In this document: in pieces, positions 1-6,308 of the stretch
Layout: every line of letters begins with the position of its first letter
Position numbering within the stretch: the first letter of the stretch is position 1
Assembly (NCBI GenBank): GCA_900551975.1
Contig: URYA01000039.1
Coordinates: forward strand, 1 to 10,609
DNA from: an uncultured Collinsella sp.
Lineage (GTDB): Bacteria; Actinomycetota; Coriobacteriia; Coriobacteriales; Coriobacteriaceae
Length of the DNA: 10,609 bases
Direction of reading: 5' to 3'
Translations under genes and position numbers: made by a program
Notes under the pieces: generated by a model
Databases searched by the model: none
What the model was told of the DNA's origin: nothing
The model's input: only the letters and a program-made list of their open reading frames with translations

Positions 1-349
1 CGACATCGGAAAGCAGCGCGCCGGCTGCCGCCGTGACGTGCGTGCCGTCGATCGTAATGTCGGAGAGGCCTTCGCCCAGCGCCACGACGACGCCACGGAT
101 GCCCTTGTCGCCGACGAGCAGGTCGGAGCCGTTGCCCACGATGGTGAGGGGCAGGTCGCAGCGATAGCAGGTATCGAGCGTGGCGACGAGGCCCTGCTCG
201 GTATCGGGCGTGACAAAGACGTCGGCCGGGCCGCCGATCTTAAACGTGGTGTGCTCGCGCATGGGCTCGCTCATCAGCACGTTGTCCTCGCCGGCAACGC
301 CAGCAAGTGCGCACAGCAGGTCCTCGTTAAAAAAGTCGTTCTCGTGCAT
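1..349 (-). CDS. murB: UDP-N-acetylmuramate dehydrogenase (MurB), N-terminal part, truncated by the window edge
   Basis: MurB reduces UDP-N-acetylglucosamine enolpyruvate to UDP-N-acetylmuramate in the cytoplasm, using FAD and NADPH, an early step of peptidoglycan synthesis. Reading the minus strand from an ATG at 349-347 gives 116 open codons running off the window. The visible part is the FAD-binding PCMH-type domain. It shows the MurB signature TFKIGGPADV at residues 35-44 and the nucleotide-binding stretch VGNGSDLLVGDKGIRG at residues 71-86. The start is supported by an AGGCGG-like ribosome binding site 8 bases upstream and by a normal distance from the start to the KIGGPAD motif. The gene diverges from the lacI-type gene at 533. 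The C-terminal domain and its catalytic residues lie outside the window. Family assignment is confident. The alternative, another FAD-linked oxidase, is unlikely given the GGPAD and GNGSDLLV pair. Confidence 0.88.
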   Translation of the reverse strand, partial: MHENDFFNEDLLCALAGVAGEDNVLMSEPMREHTTFKIGGPADVFVTPDTEQGLVATLDTCYRCDLPLTIVGNGSDLLVGDKGIRGVVVALGEGLSDITIDGTHVTAAAGALLSDV

Positions 350-381
350 ACGAATATCCGCCTTTTGGTGGTCGTTGTCAT

Positions 382-391
382 CAATCGATTG
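382..391. promoter_or_regulatory. CG-centred palindrome CAATCGATTG, candidate LacI-family operator between murB and the lacI-type gene
   Basis: The 183-base divergent region 350-532 contains the perfect 10-bp palindrome CAATCGATTG. It fits the AAnCGnTT core seen in many LacI-family operators. On the minus strand it lies just downstream of a TATATT -10-like box (398-393), so a bound protein would sit over the probable murB transcription start. On the plus strand it lies about 140 bases before the LacI-type start codon, a possible autoregulation distance. The match to a family consensus is visible. Use by this particular LacI protein is inference. Confidence 0.35.
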
Positions 392-491
392 CAATATACC
401 CCACCTGGACGGATTTGGTGCGCTGGCGGCGATAAAACAGCCGTCTACCGGATTGGTAAAGTGTTTATCACCGAGGTAGAGGGGTAGTCGC

Positions 492-497
492 TATACT
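492..497 (+). promoter_or_regulatory. Possible -10 box (TATACT) of the lacI-type gene
   Basis: TATACT matches the -10 consensus at five of six positions and lies 35 bases upstream of the ATG at 533, which would give a leader of about 25-30 bases. No convincing -35 box is present 16-18 bases upstream (CACCGA at 469-474), so this is only a candidate. The ribosome binding site GGAGGGAG at 521-528 follows it. Confidence 0.35.
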
Positions 498-532
498 TTC
501 AAGAGATTGCGCGTAAACCCGGAGGGAGCGAG

Positions 533-1561
533 ATGGCCAACAAAGTCACCCTCAAGCAGATCGCCCAGGAGGTGGGGCTTTCCCCCTCGTCGGTCTCGCT
601 TGTTCTCAATAATCGGCCCTGTCGCATCTCGGAAGAAAACCGCAAACTCATCAAGGAGGTCGCGGCGCGCAACCACTATGTCCCCAACCAGATTGCGCGT
701 AGTCTGGTCATGCGCGAGTCGCGCACGCTGGGCCTTATCGTCCCTAACATCGAGAGCCGCTTTTTTGCCTCGCTCGCCGGTAGCCTGGAAAAGCGCTGCC
801 GGGAGGATGGCTATGCGCTCTTCATTACCAGCTCGGGTGGAAGCGCCGATGACGATTTGGAACTGCTGCGCCAGCTGGTGACGCGCGGCGTCGACGGCGT
901 CTTCCTGGTTGTGGGCGACGAGTTCTCCGACGATCGTGCCCTGCGCGAGGAGGTGAGCCATCTGCCTATCCCTGCCGTGATGGTCGACCGTGCCATTGAG
1001 GGGCTCGAGTGCGACAAGGTGATGTTCGACCACGAGATGGGCGGCTACATGGCCACCCGCTATCTGATCGAGCAAGGCCACCGTCGCATTGCCTGCTTGG
1101 TTAACGCGCGCCGTTCCAATACGGGGCGTAAGCGACTTGCCGGCTATGAGCGCGCACTGCGCGAGGTTGGCTTGCCTATCGACGCGCGCTTGGAGTTTGA
1201 GAGCGAGTACTACATTCCGAGCGCATACGAGGCCTCGGAGGCGGTACTCGCAACTGATGCCACCGCCGTGTTCGCAAGCTCGGATAACATTGCCCTTGGT
1301 TTGCTCAAGCGCCTGCACGAGATGGGGAAGAGCATTCCGGGCGATATTTCGGTCGTAAGCTATGACAACTCGGCCGCCGACGTTCTCTTTGAGCCAGCGC
1401 TGACCGCGATTGAGCAAGATCCTAGTGTCCTTGCGGAGCATGCTTTTGGCCGCATGTCCAAGCGTCTTGCCGGTAGGGGTGGTAGGCGTGCCGAAGAGGT
1501 CGTCCTGGAGCCGGCACTTATCGTTAAGGGCAGCGTGCTCGAACTTACCGAATGTAGCTAA
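533..1561 (+). CDS. LacI-family transcriptional regulator
   Basis: This 342-residue protein has full LacI-family architecture. Residues 5-26 (VTLKQIAQEVGLSPSSVSLVLN) form the N-terminal helix-turn-helix. The hinge helix is at about 51-59 (PNQIARSLV). A periplasmic-binding-like sensor domain runs from about residue 64 (RTLGLIVPNIES) to the end, with the usual VDR (151-153), SSDNIALGLL (269-278) and SYDNS (296-300) motifs near the sugar-binding cleft. It should bind operator DNA as a dimer and release it, or bind more tightly, on binding a sugar or other small ligand. The start is set by GGAGGGAG at 521-528. No sugar transport or hydrolase genes lie beside it, so the ligand and targets cannot be named. 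It may act on distant genes, on itself, or on the divergent murB through the palindrome at 382-391. Confidence 0.93.
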   Translation: MANKVTLKQIAQEVGLSPSSVSLVLNNRPCRISEENRKLIKEVAARNHYVPNQIARSLVMRESRTLGLIVPNIESRFFASLAGSLEKRCREDGYALFITSSGGSADDDLELLRQLVTRGVDGVFLVVGDEFSDDRALREEVSHLPIPAVMVDRAIEGLECDKVMFDHEMGGYMATRYLIEQGHRRIACLVNARRSNTGRKRLAGYERALREVGLPIDARLEFESEYYIPSAYEASEAVLATDATAVFASSDNIALGLLKRLHEMGKSIPGDISVVSYDNSAADVLFEPALTAIEQDPSVLAEHAFGRMSKRLAGRGGRRAEEVVLEPALIVKGSVLELTECS

Positions 1562-1615
1562 GCGTACTTGTTTGTTTGCATAGATTGCATGCGGAGCGTC
1601 CGCTATTTGCCGACG

Positions 1616-1688
1616 GGGCCGGGGTGCCTGCTTTGTTTTGAGAAGTTCGCGAAGCCCACCTCTCAAAACAAAGCAGGCACCCCGGCCC
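1616..1688. repeat. 28-bp perfect inverted repeat with 17-base loop (long intergenic hairpin)
   Basis: The arms 1616-1643 and 1661-1688 are exact reverse complements over 28 bases. The left arm runs GGGCCGGGGTGCC then TGCTTTGTTTTGAGA. The loop 1644-1660 contains TTCGCGAA. The right arm is followed by TCGTCCG, not a T-run, so this is not a standard intrinsic terminator. The arm pattern GGG...TGCTTT...TTGAG resembles the palindromes at 7190-7233, suggesting a REP-like or non-autonomous mobile palindrome family. It may still act as an RNA-stabilising or transcription-ending hairpin after the lacI-type gene. Confidence 0.85.
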
Positions 1689-1763
1689 TCGTCCGTTAAC
1701 TCTTCCGCTGGGCGAGCCTTAGACGCCGCGCACCGATAGGGTAAGGCAGCGGCTTGAAATTGG

Positions 1764-1772
1764 TGCTATATT
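1764..1772 (+). promoter_or_regulatory. Extended -10 promoter (TGCTATATT) for the unknown-function gene
   Basis: TG at 1764-1765, one base, then TATATT at 1767-1772 makes an extended -10 element 37 bases before the ATG at 1810. Extended -10 promoters do not need a good -35 box, and none is visible at the right spacing. The short gap 2299-2336 downstream suggests this promoter could also read into the two GntR genes. Confidence 0.4.
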
Positions 1773-1809
1773 CAGCTTGAGTTGTTTAATGCTAGTACGG
1801 GAGGCTGAT

Positions 1810-2298
1810 ATGGGGCTGTTCAAGAAGAAAAACCCGCAGGATGCCTTTGATCCCGATGTGTTTACCATCACGGATACGATTTTGGACCCGCCGCGGTTTA
1901 CATTTTTGCCGGCTATCTACCAGGATGCCACGCGTCGCAAGTGGGCCGTGCATCAACGCGGTGGCGAGCCGAAGATTTTTGACTATGCGGACGTGTTGCA
2001 GTGCGAAGTGGCCGAGGCGGGCGATCCGGAGGCCGAAGAAGCGGTCTCTAAACAGGAATTTGCCCAGCGTATCCTGGCAAATCCTGCCAAGGCGGCGAAA
2101 ATAAACGCTGCCAAGCGTAATATGTGTCTTGGTATGGGCGTTGTTGTGGCGGTTCAGACGGGAAAAGATGAGGTTTCCAAATTAGAGATTCCCGTTATGA
2201 CCGACGAAGTCAAACGCGATTCAAGTCTATATAAGTCGTATCGGAATGTCGCCGAGAAGATCAAGGCCGAATTTGATGCCATGGGAGGGCTGGCCTAA
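1810..2298 (+). CDS. Conserved-looking protein of unknown function, 162 residues
   Basis: I do not recognise a named family. The start chosen is ATG 1810, which has CGGGAGG at 1798-1804 five bases upstream. A TTG 33 bases earlier would add residues that overlap this ribosome binding site. The protein begins MGLFKKKNPQDAF, a short basic N-terminus without a signal peptide or membrane helix. Residues about 26-64 (from PPRFTFLPAIY through KIFDYADVLQCEV) read like a small beta-rich domain, as in proteins with a 'kiFdYsDIl' strand pattern that are often annotated as PH-like or DUF. The middle (residues 68-103) is acidic then alanine/lysine-rich. A further beta stretch (MGVVVAVQTG) and a charged C-terminal helix (SLYKSYRNVAEKIKAEFDAM) follow. 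It probably acts in the cytoplasm. It precedes the gntR genes by 38 bases and may share their transcript. Confidence 0.75.
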   Translation: MGLFKKKNPQDAFDPDVFTITDTILDPPRFTFLPAIYQDATRRKWAVHQRGGEPKIFDYADVLQCEVAEAGDPEAEEAVSKQEFAQRILANPAKAAKINAAKRNMCLGMGVVVAVQTGKDEVSKLEIPVMTDEVKRDSSLYKSYRNVAEKIKAEFDAMGGLA

Positions 2299-2336
2299 TT
2301 TTGGCGGCATACGTTTCTGAATGAGGAGTCTGTGCA

Positions 2337-3104
2337 ATGGCAGGCGAATCTTATGCAATTCCCCCCAAAGATCGTGCTGTTGAGGGAATTCTTTGGTATA
2401 TCCAGCACCATCAGCTTGCCGGCGGCGATCGCCTGCCGGCCGAGCGCGTGCTGTGCGAAGAGATTGGCGTTTCGCGTACGGCGTTGCGTGCCGGTATCAC
2501 GCGGCTTATCTCGTGTGGAACGCTCGAGAGCCGTTGCGGATCGGGCACGTATGTGTGTCCTCCCAAGCCGCTGAATATCTTCCAGGAAACGTATAACTTT
2601 TCCGATGCTGTGCGGACTGCCGGCCTGCACCCCTCTTCTCGTCTGGTTTCCACCGGGACCATCGAGGCGGATGAGGCGCTTGCCGACAAGCTTGGGGTGG
2701 CTGTAGGCGCTCCCTTGCTCCGCATGCAGCGCGTTCGACTTATTGAGGGCGAGCCGGCGTCAATCGAGACCGCTCACGTTAACCTGTCCCTGTGCCCATC
2801 GCTTCCCGAGCACGATTTTGAGTGTGAGAGCCTTTACGATGTCTTGCTCAAAGAAGGTGGCGTGCGTGTTGAGCATGGACGTGAGCATATCTCCATCTCG
2901 CGTTTGAACGTCGAAGAGGCCGAGCTGCTCCAGCAAGAAGAGGGAACGCCGGTGTTCTATGAGAGCACGATCGAATTTGATAAGGACATGCGTTTTGTGG
3001 AGCATTGCAAATCGGTGATTTTGCCCACAAAGTTCCGCTTTGCCGATAACGGTGAAAAGAACGGCATGAGGAGCGTGGCAGGTGAACAATGGCTGAAACA
3101 GTAG
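2337..3104 (+). CDS. GntR-family regulator, HutC/UTRA subfamily (first of a tandem pair)
   Basis: This 255-residue protein has a winged helix-turn-helix at residues about 12-75, with the GntR pattern LPAERVLCEEIGVSRTAL followed by the wing GTLESRCGSGTYV. A UTRA ligand-binding domain follows at about 95-235, including the typical RVRLIEGEPASIETAHV strand-loop-strand. Family members bind palindromic GT-N-TA-N-AC operators and respond to phosphorylated sugars or amino-sugar phosphates. The ATG at 2337 is preceded by GAGGAG at 2323-2328. The 3' end overlaps the next regulator gene by 16 bases, so the two are almost certainly co-transcribed and translationally coupled. About 20 residues (NGEKNGMRSVAGEQWLKQ) extend past the UTRA fold, which is where the overlap lies. 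The likely target is the SIS/frlB/frlC operon downstream, by proximity. Confidence 0.92.
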   Translation: MAGESYAIPPKDRAVEGILWYIQHHQLAGGDRLPAERVLCEEIGVSRTALRAGITRLISCGTLESRCGSGTYVCPPKPLNIFQETYNFSDAVRTAGLHPSSRLVSTGTIEADEALADKLGVAVGAPLLRMQRVRLIEGEPASIETAHVNLSLCPSLPEHDFECESLYDVLLKEGGVRVEHGREHISISRLNVEEAELLQQEEGTPVFYESTIEFDKDMRFVEHCKSVILPTKFRFADNGEKNGMRSVAGEQWLKQ

Positions 3105-3802
3105 ATGCCACCCCGGTTTATATGCGCATACGACGTCGCATTGAAGAGCGTATCGAACGCGGTGTATATCCCACGGGTTCCATGATTCCGTCCGAAAAAG
3201 ACCTCGCCGAGGAATTTGGTACGACACGCTTGACCATCCGGAGTGCTGTCGATGAGTTGGTTCGGCGCGGGCAGATTCGTCGCGTCCGCGGAAAGGGCGC
3301 GTTTGTGGCACAGAAAGTGCCCGTTGCCTACGAGCGAACAGGAGGCTTTCGCGAGTCGGTTCGTGCTTCGGGCGGCGAGCCGTCCGTCCGCATCCTCGCG
3401 CGTTCCAAGCGTTATGCGGGCCCATATTATGCCAACCTGTTTGGTATTGCCGAGGACGATTTGCTGTATTCGATTCGGCGTTTGAACTGCGTCAACGGCG
3501 ATCCCGTATCGATTGAGATGGCGTTCATCCCGTGCCTGCTGTTTCCCACAATCGAAAATATTGACGTGTCGGTCTTCAGTTTGTACGAGACCTATGAGAT
3601 GCTGGGCCGAAAGCCGGTCATGGCGCAGGAGAAGCTCGATATCGAGGCACTGGGCGCGCGAGATGCCGGCCTGCTTGGACTGGAGCAGGGCGATCTTGCC
3701 TTGACGCTTGAGTGCGTGAGCTTCGATGCGAGCGGCCAGGCGATCGAGTACGTCAAGTCGTTTAACCGCGGTGATGCGGGTGGATATACCTATACGTACT
3801 AG
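3089..3802 (+). CDS. GntR-family regulator, HutC/UTRA subfamily (second of a tandem pair, FrlR/NagR-like)
   Basis: This 237-residue protein has a winged helix-turn-helix at residues 9-74. Its sequence (IPSEKDLAEEFGTTRLTIRSAVDELV, wing RRVRGKGAFV) is a textbook HutC-type motif. A UTRA domain follows at about 90-230, with RRLNCVNGDPVSIEMAFIP and a C-terminal IEYVKSFNRGDAGGYTYTY tail typical of FrlR and NagR relatives. Such proteins are cytoplasmic repressors relieved by a phosphorylated sugar derivative. The ATG at 3089 lies inside the end of the preceding regulator gene, with an AGGTG ribosome binding site at 3080-3084. It sits 195 bases before the catabolic operon, whose promoter region carries a GTATATAC site of the expected operator type. 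It is clearly diverged from its neighbour, so the pair is not a recent duplication. Confidence 0.92.
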   Translation: MAETVDATPVYMRIRRRIEERIERGVYPTGSMIPSEKDLAEEFGTTRLTIRSAVDELVRRGQIRRVRGKGAFVAQKVPVAYERTGGFRESVRASGGEPSVRILARSKRYAGPYYANLFGIAEDDLLYSIRRLNCVNGDPVSIEMAFIPCLLFPTIENIDVSVFSLYETYEMLGRKPVMAQEKLDIEALGARDAGLLGLEQGDLALTLECVSFDASGQAIEYVKSFNRGDAGGYTYTY

Positions 3803-3850
3803 CTGGTTTTTTTGCATAACGGGCTGAAAAGCTGACGGAATTTTGATTCG

Positions 3851-3879
3851 TTGAGCAGACTGTATATACAACCTTACAT
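3851..3879 (+). promoter_or_regulatory. Candidate promoter with embedded HutC-type operator TGTATATACA
   Basis: TTGAGC (3851-3856) and TTACAT (3874-3879) are separated by 17 bases and could be -35 and -10 boxes, though the -10 is weak. Within the spacer lies the perfect palindrome TGTATATACA (3861-3870). Its core GTATATAC fits the GT-N-TA-N-AC consensus known for HutC/UTRA regulators. A repressor bound there would block polymerase. The palindrome is plain to see. The promoter boxes and the choice of regulator are inferred. Confidence 0.45.
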
Positions 3880-3957
3880 GGCTCAAAATCGACCGTTCGC
3901 CGAAGGGGATAAATTAATCGACAAAGAGGTATCAAAAAGCCGTAACCTGTAACTGTG

Positions 3958-3976
3958 ATTGGTATCAAATACTAAT
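3958..3976. promoter_or_regulatory. Second candidate operator, palindrome ATTGGTATCAAATACTAAT
   Basis: This 19-base site pairs at seven of eight arm positions around the centre CAA (ATT-g-GTAT-CAA-ATAC-t-AAT). It ends 21 bases before the ATG at 3998. The half GGTATCAAA also occurs at 3928-3936, exactly 33 bases (about three helical turns) upstream of the copy at 3961-3969. The geometry suggests two binding sites on one face of the DNA. Its core differs from the GTATATAC site, so it may serve the other GntR protein. Confidence 0.45.
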
Positions 3977-3997
3977 GATTTGTCACGAGGTGAGACG

Positions 3998-5113
3998 ATG
4001 AAGATGCTCGATTACGTTCAGCTTGCCCATGTGCGTATGGGAGAGAACCTCGAGCGTTCGTCTGAGCTGGTAGCGCAGCTCGTTGATATTTTCCAGTCCG
4101 GTTCTTTTGACGCGCTGCGCATCGTTGCCTCGGGTTCGTCGCGCCATGCTGCGGATTGCGCCCGCGATTACCTGCAAGATGCGCTGCAGATGCAGGTGTC
4201 CGTTGTGACGCCCGAGGCCTTCGTCGATTTTGAACACACCTATCCACAGCATGCGCTTAACATTGCCGTCTCGCAGAGCGGCTATTCAACCAATACGATT
4301 GCGGCGCTCGATTACATGCGCGCACACGATATGGCTGCAGTTGCGCTCACGGCAAACGTCGAGGCACCCATCAAGGAACACGCTGACATCGTTCTTGACT
4401 ACGGTGTGGGCGTCGAGTCGGTGGACTTTGTGACTCTGGGCGTCGAGGTTCTCGTTGAGTACCTGGTGCTCTTTGGTATTTACGGCGGTCAGGCGCGCGG
4501 AACGATTGACGCCAAGGGCGTTGCCCAGCGTCTTGACGACCTGCGCGAGGCTATCCAGGCCAATGCCGTGATGTGCAAGACCGCCGAGGCATATGTCCAA
4601 GACCACATGCTCGAGCTTTCTGAGCACACGCCCGCTATGGTCGTCGGCAACGGCCCCAACTATGGTGTTGCCGAGGAGGCAGCGCTCAAGCTGAGCGAGA
4701 CCATCAAGATTCCTGCCATGCATCACGAGGGCGAGGAGTTCGTCCACGGTCCCGAGATGCAGATCGTTCCGGGCTATCTGGTGTTTATTGTCGACGATCC
4801 GCAGGGGTCGGAGCGTCTTGCGAATATCGCCGATGCGCTATCGAACGTTACGGCAAAAACGGTGCTGCTCACGGCCCATCCCAAGGGTAGGGCTCACGAG
4901 GTTGTGGTGCCTCAGGTTGCTCTGCTGCTCAGCGCAATCCCCAATCTCGTGTTCTTCCAGACGATTGCGGCAATAATCGCCGAGCGTCTGAAGTCATGGG
5001 ACGTTCACCCGTATCTCGATGCTGTCTCCAAGCAAATGGAGGTCAAGGCAGAGGGCTACGAAGAGTCAGTCAATGCGCTTAAGGCCAAGGCGGCTGAGTG
5101 TTACGGAATGTAA
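3998..5113 (+). CDS. Double-SIS-domain sugar isomerase/deglycase, GlmS/FrlB-like
   Basis: This 371-residue cytoplasmic protein has two SIS domains and no glutaminase domain. The first carries IVASGSSRHAAD (42-53) and the phosphosugar loop AVSQSGYSTNT (90-100). The second carries VVGNGPNYGVAEEAALKLSE (215-234) and the EEFVHGPEMQIV motif (246-256). E234 and H250 are 16 residues apart, exactly as the catalytic Glu and His of GlmS and of fructosamine-phosphate deglycases. The enzyme should act on a 6-phosphorylated amino-sugar or Amadori compound. The GlmS-like EEFVHGP differs from the FrlB of the next gene, so it may take a sister substrate such as a glucoselysine-type phosphate. ATG 3998 is chosen for AGGTGA at 3988-3993. 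A TTG at 3959 lies inside the candidate operator. An amino-sugar phosphate deaminase/isomerase is the main alternative. Confidence 0.85.
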   Translation: MKMLDYVQLAHVRMGENLERSSELVAQLVDIFQSGSFDALRIVASGSSRHAADCARDYLQDALQMQVSVVTPEAFVDFEHTYPQHALNIAVSQSGYSTNTIAALDYMRAHDMAAVALTANVEAPIKEHADIVLDYGVGVESVDFVTLGVEVLVEYLVLFGIYGGQARGTIDAKGVAQRLDDLREAIQANAVMCKTAEAYVQDHMLELSEHTPAMVVGNGPNYGVAEEAALKLSETIKIPAMHHEGEEFVHGPEMQIVPGYLVFIVDDPQGSERLANIADALSNVTAKTVLLTAHPKGRAHEVVVPQVALLLSAIPNLVFFQTIAAIIAERLKSWDVHPYLDAVSKQMEVKAEGYEESVNALKAKAAECYGM

Positions 5114-5138
5114 GCGGGTTTTGATGCCCGTTGGCATG

Positions 5139-5158
5139 GGGGATGTGGAAACAACCCC
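5139..5158 (+). other. Small hairpin with GNRA-type tetraloop just before the frlB ribosome binding site
   Basis: GGGGATGTGGAAACAACCCC folds as GGGG/CCCC, one A-A mismatch, TGT/ACA and the tetraloop GGAA, which fits GNRA. It stands two bases before AAAGGAGA (5161-5168), a very strong ribosome binding site five bases before the ATG. A weaker CGGG/CCCG stem lies just upstream, around 5116-5130. No T-run follows, so it is not a terminator. It could protect the 5' end of a processed frlB-frlC transcript. Confidence 0.45.
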
Positions 5159-5173
5159 AGAAAGGAGAGACAA

Positions 5174-6235
5174 ATGAAGGAAACCGAGAAGATCGAGATC
5201 ATGCATTTCGACCAGGAGGGCTATCTCGAGGACGGCAAGGCGCTCTACGAGACCGGAAAGAAGATGACCGCGCTCGCCGACAAGGTCGCCGACGAGGGCT
5301 ACGACGCCGTGTTCCTGATGGGCGTCGGCGGCACCTGGGACGAGCTCATGCAGCTCGAGTACCTCATGAACAAGTTCGGCGACCGCGACCTCGAGGTCTA
5401 CCTGATCCACGCCGCCGAGTGGAACGTCATGGGCCACAAGCGCATGACCGAGAAGTCCGTCGTGCTCACCGCCTCCGAGTCCGGCACCACCCCCGAGGTC
5501 CTCGAGGCCGTCAAGAAGATGAAGGACATGGGCGTGCGCGTCTACGCCATGACCAAGCCCGAGGGCCCCATCGGCCAGGCTGTCGGCGCCGAGAACTGCG
5601 TCGCCATGGCTTCCGATCATGGTAACGGTGGCTGCGAGATGGGCTACTACCTCGCCGACTGCTTCGGCCTGCGCCTGCTCAACCGCCGCGGCTGCTTCCC
5701 CAAGTTCGATCTGTTTATCGAGCAGACCAAGGACATCTGGAAGGACATGCTCGATATCCGCAAGCGCTTCGAGCCGCGCGCCGAGGAGCTCGCCAAGAAG
5801 TACGCCCTGGCCCCCTACACCATGTTCATCGGCTCCGGCGCCCTGTGGGGCGAGACGATCCTGTTCTCGATGTGCATCCTCGAGGAGATGCAGTGGAAGC
5901 GCACCCGCTACATCACCTCGGCCGACTTCTTCCACGGCACCCTCGAGCTCGTGGAGCCGGGCGTCCCGGTCTTCCTGTTCATGGGCGAGGACGAGAACCG
6001 CAAGCTCGACGAGCGCGTCCGCGCGTTCCTGACCCGCGGCGTGACCGGCGACACCGACATCAACATCATCGACACCGCCGAGTTCGCGATCCCCGGCCTT
6101 GACGACGAGTTCCGCGTCATCGTGTCTCCGTGGATCCTCTCCTCGCTGATCACCGATCGCCTTGCCGCTTACTACGAGACGGTCACCAAGCACAACCTCA
6201 ACTACCGTCGCTACTATCACCAGTTCGACTACTAA
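5174..6235 (+). CDS. frlB: Fructosamine 6-phosphate deglycase, FrlB family (SIS domain)
   Basis: FrlB cleaves fructoselysine 6-phosphate to glucose 6-phosphate and lysine in the cytoplasm. This 353-residue protein aligns from memory with E. coli FrlB across the C-terminal half: ADFFHGTLELVEPGVPVFLFMGEDENR against GEFRHGPLEIVEPGVPFLFLLGNDESR, and an ending NYRRYYHQFDY like ERRYYGGLVEY. SIS motifs are FLMGVGGTWDE (47-57) and LTASESGTTPEV (98-109). E238 and H254 keep the 16-residue spacing of the family's catalytic pair. The usual EFRHGP is DFFHGT here, so substrate details may differ. The gene uses almost only C- or G-ending codons, far more biased than its neighbours, and has a very strong ribosome binding site (5161-5168), both signs of high expression. 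Related deglycases act on glucoselysine or fructose-asparagine phosphates, so the exact amine is unproven. Confidence 0.85.
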   Translation: MKETEKIEIMHFDQEGYLEDGKALYETGKKMTALADKVADEGYDAVFLMGVGGTWDELMQLEYLMNKFGDRDLEVYLIHAAEWNVMGHKRMTEKSVVLTASESGTTPEVLEAVKKMKDMGVRVYAMTKPEGPIGQAVGAENCVAMASDHGNGGCEMGYYLADCFGLRLLNRRGCFPKFDLFIEQTKDIWKDMLDIRKRFEPRAEELAKKYALAPYTMFIGSGALWGETILFSMCILEEMQWKRTRYITSADFFHGTLELVEPGVPVFLFMGEDENRKLDERVRAFLTRGVTGDTDINIIDTAEFAIPGLDDEFRVIVSPWILSSLITDRLAAYYETVTKHNLNYRRYYHQFDY

Positions 6236-6308
6236 GAGCAAATAACGTTTGTGTAATCGGGCCTCGCTCCTATATGGAACGGGGCCTCGCTTGGGTTGGA
6301 GAGTAATT

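Noticed and set aside
38..487. Plus-strand open frame over the murB start
   Set aside because: The minus strand shows clear MurB motifs. The plus-strand translation has none and runs through the divergent promoter region.
491..1666. Long minus-strand open frame (391 codons) opposite the lacI-type gene
   Set aside because: The plus strand encodes a full LacI protein with all family motifs. The opposite frame has no recognisable domain and stays open because of the GC-rich codon pattern.
3807..3813. Seven T after the second gntR gene, as a terminator
   Set aside because: No stable stem lies immediately before the T-run, only an ACC/GGT pairing, so I do not call it.
5066..6241. Long minus-strand open frame (391 codons) opposite frlB
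   Set aside because: Its translation is a low-complexity string rich in L, V, G, E and H, a mirror of the strongly biased codons of frlB.
6259..6291. Direct repeat GGGCCTCGCT (6259-6268 and 6282-6291) between frlB and frlC
   Set aside because: A ten-base direct repeat in a GC-rich 73-base gap could be chance or a small slippage duplication. It forms no hairpin and matches no known site.
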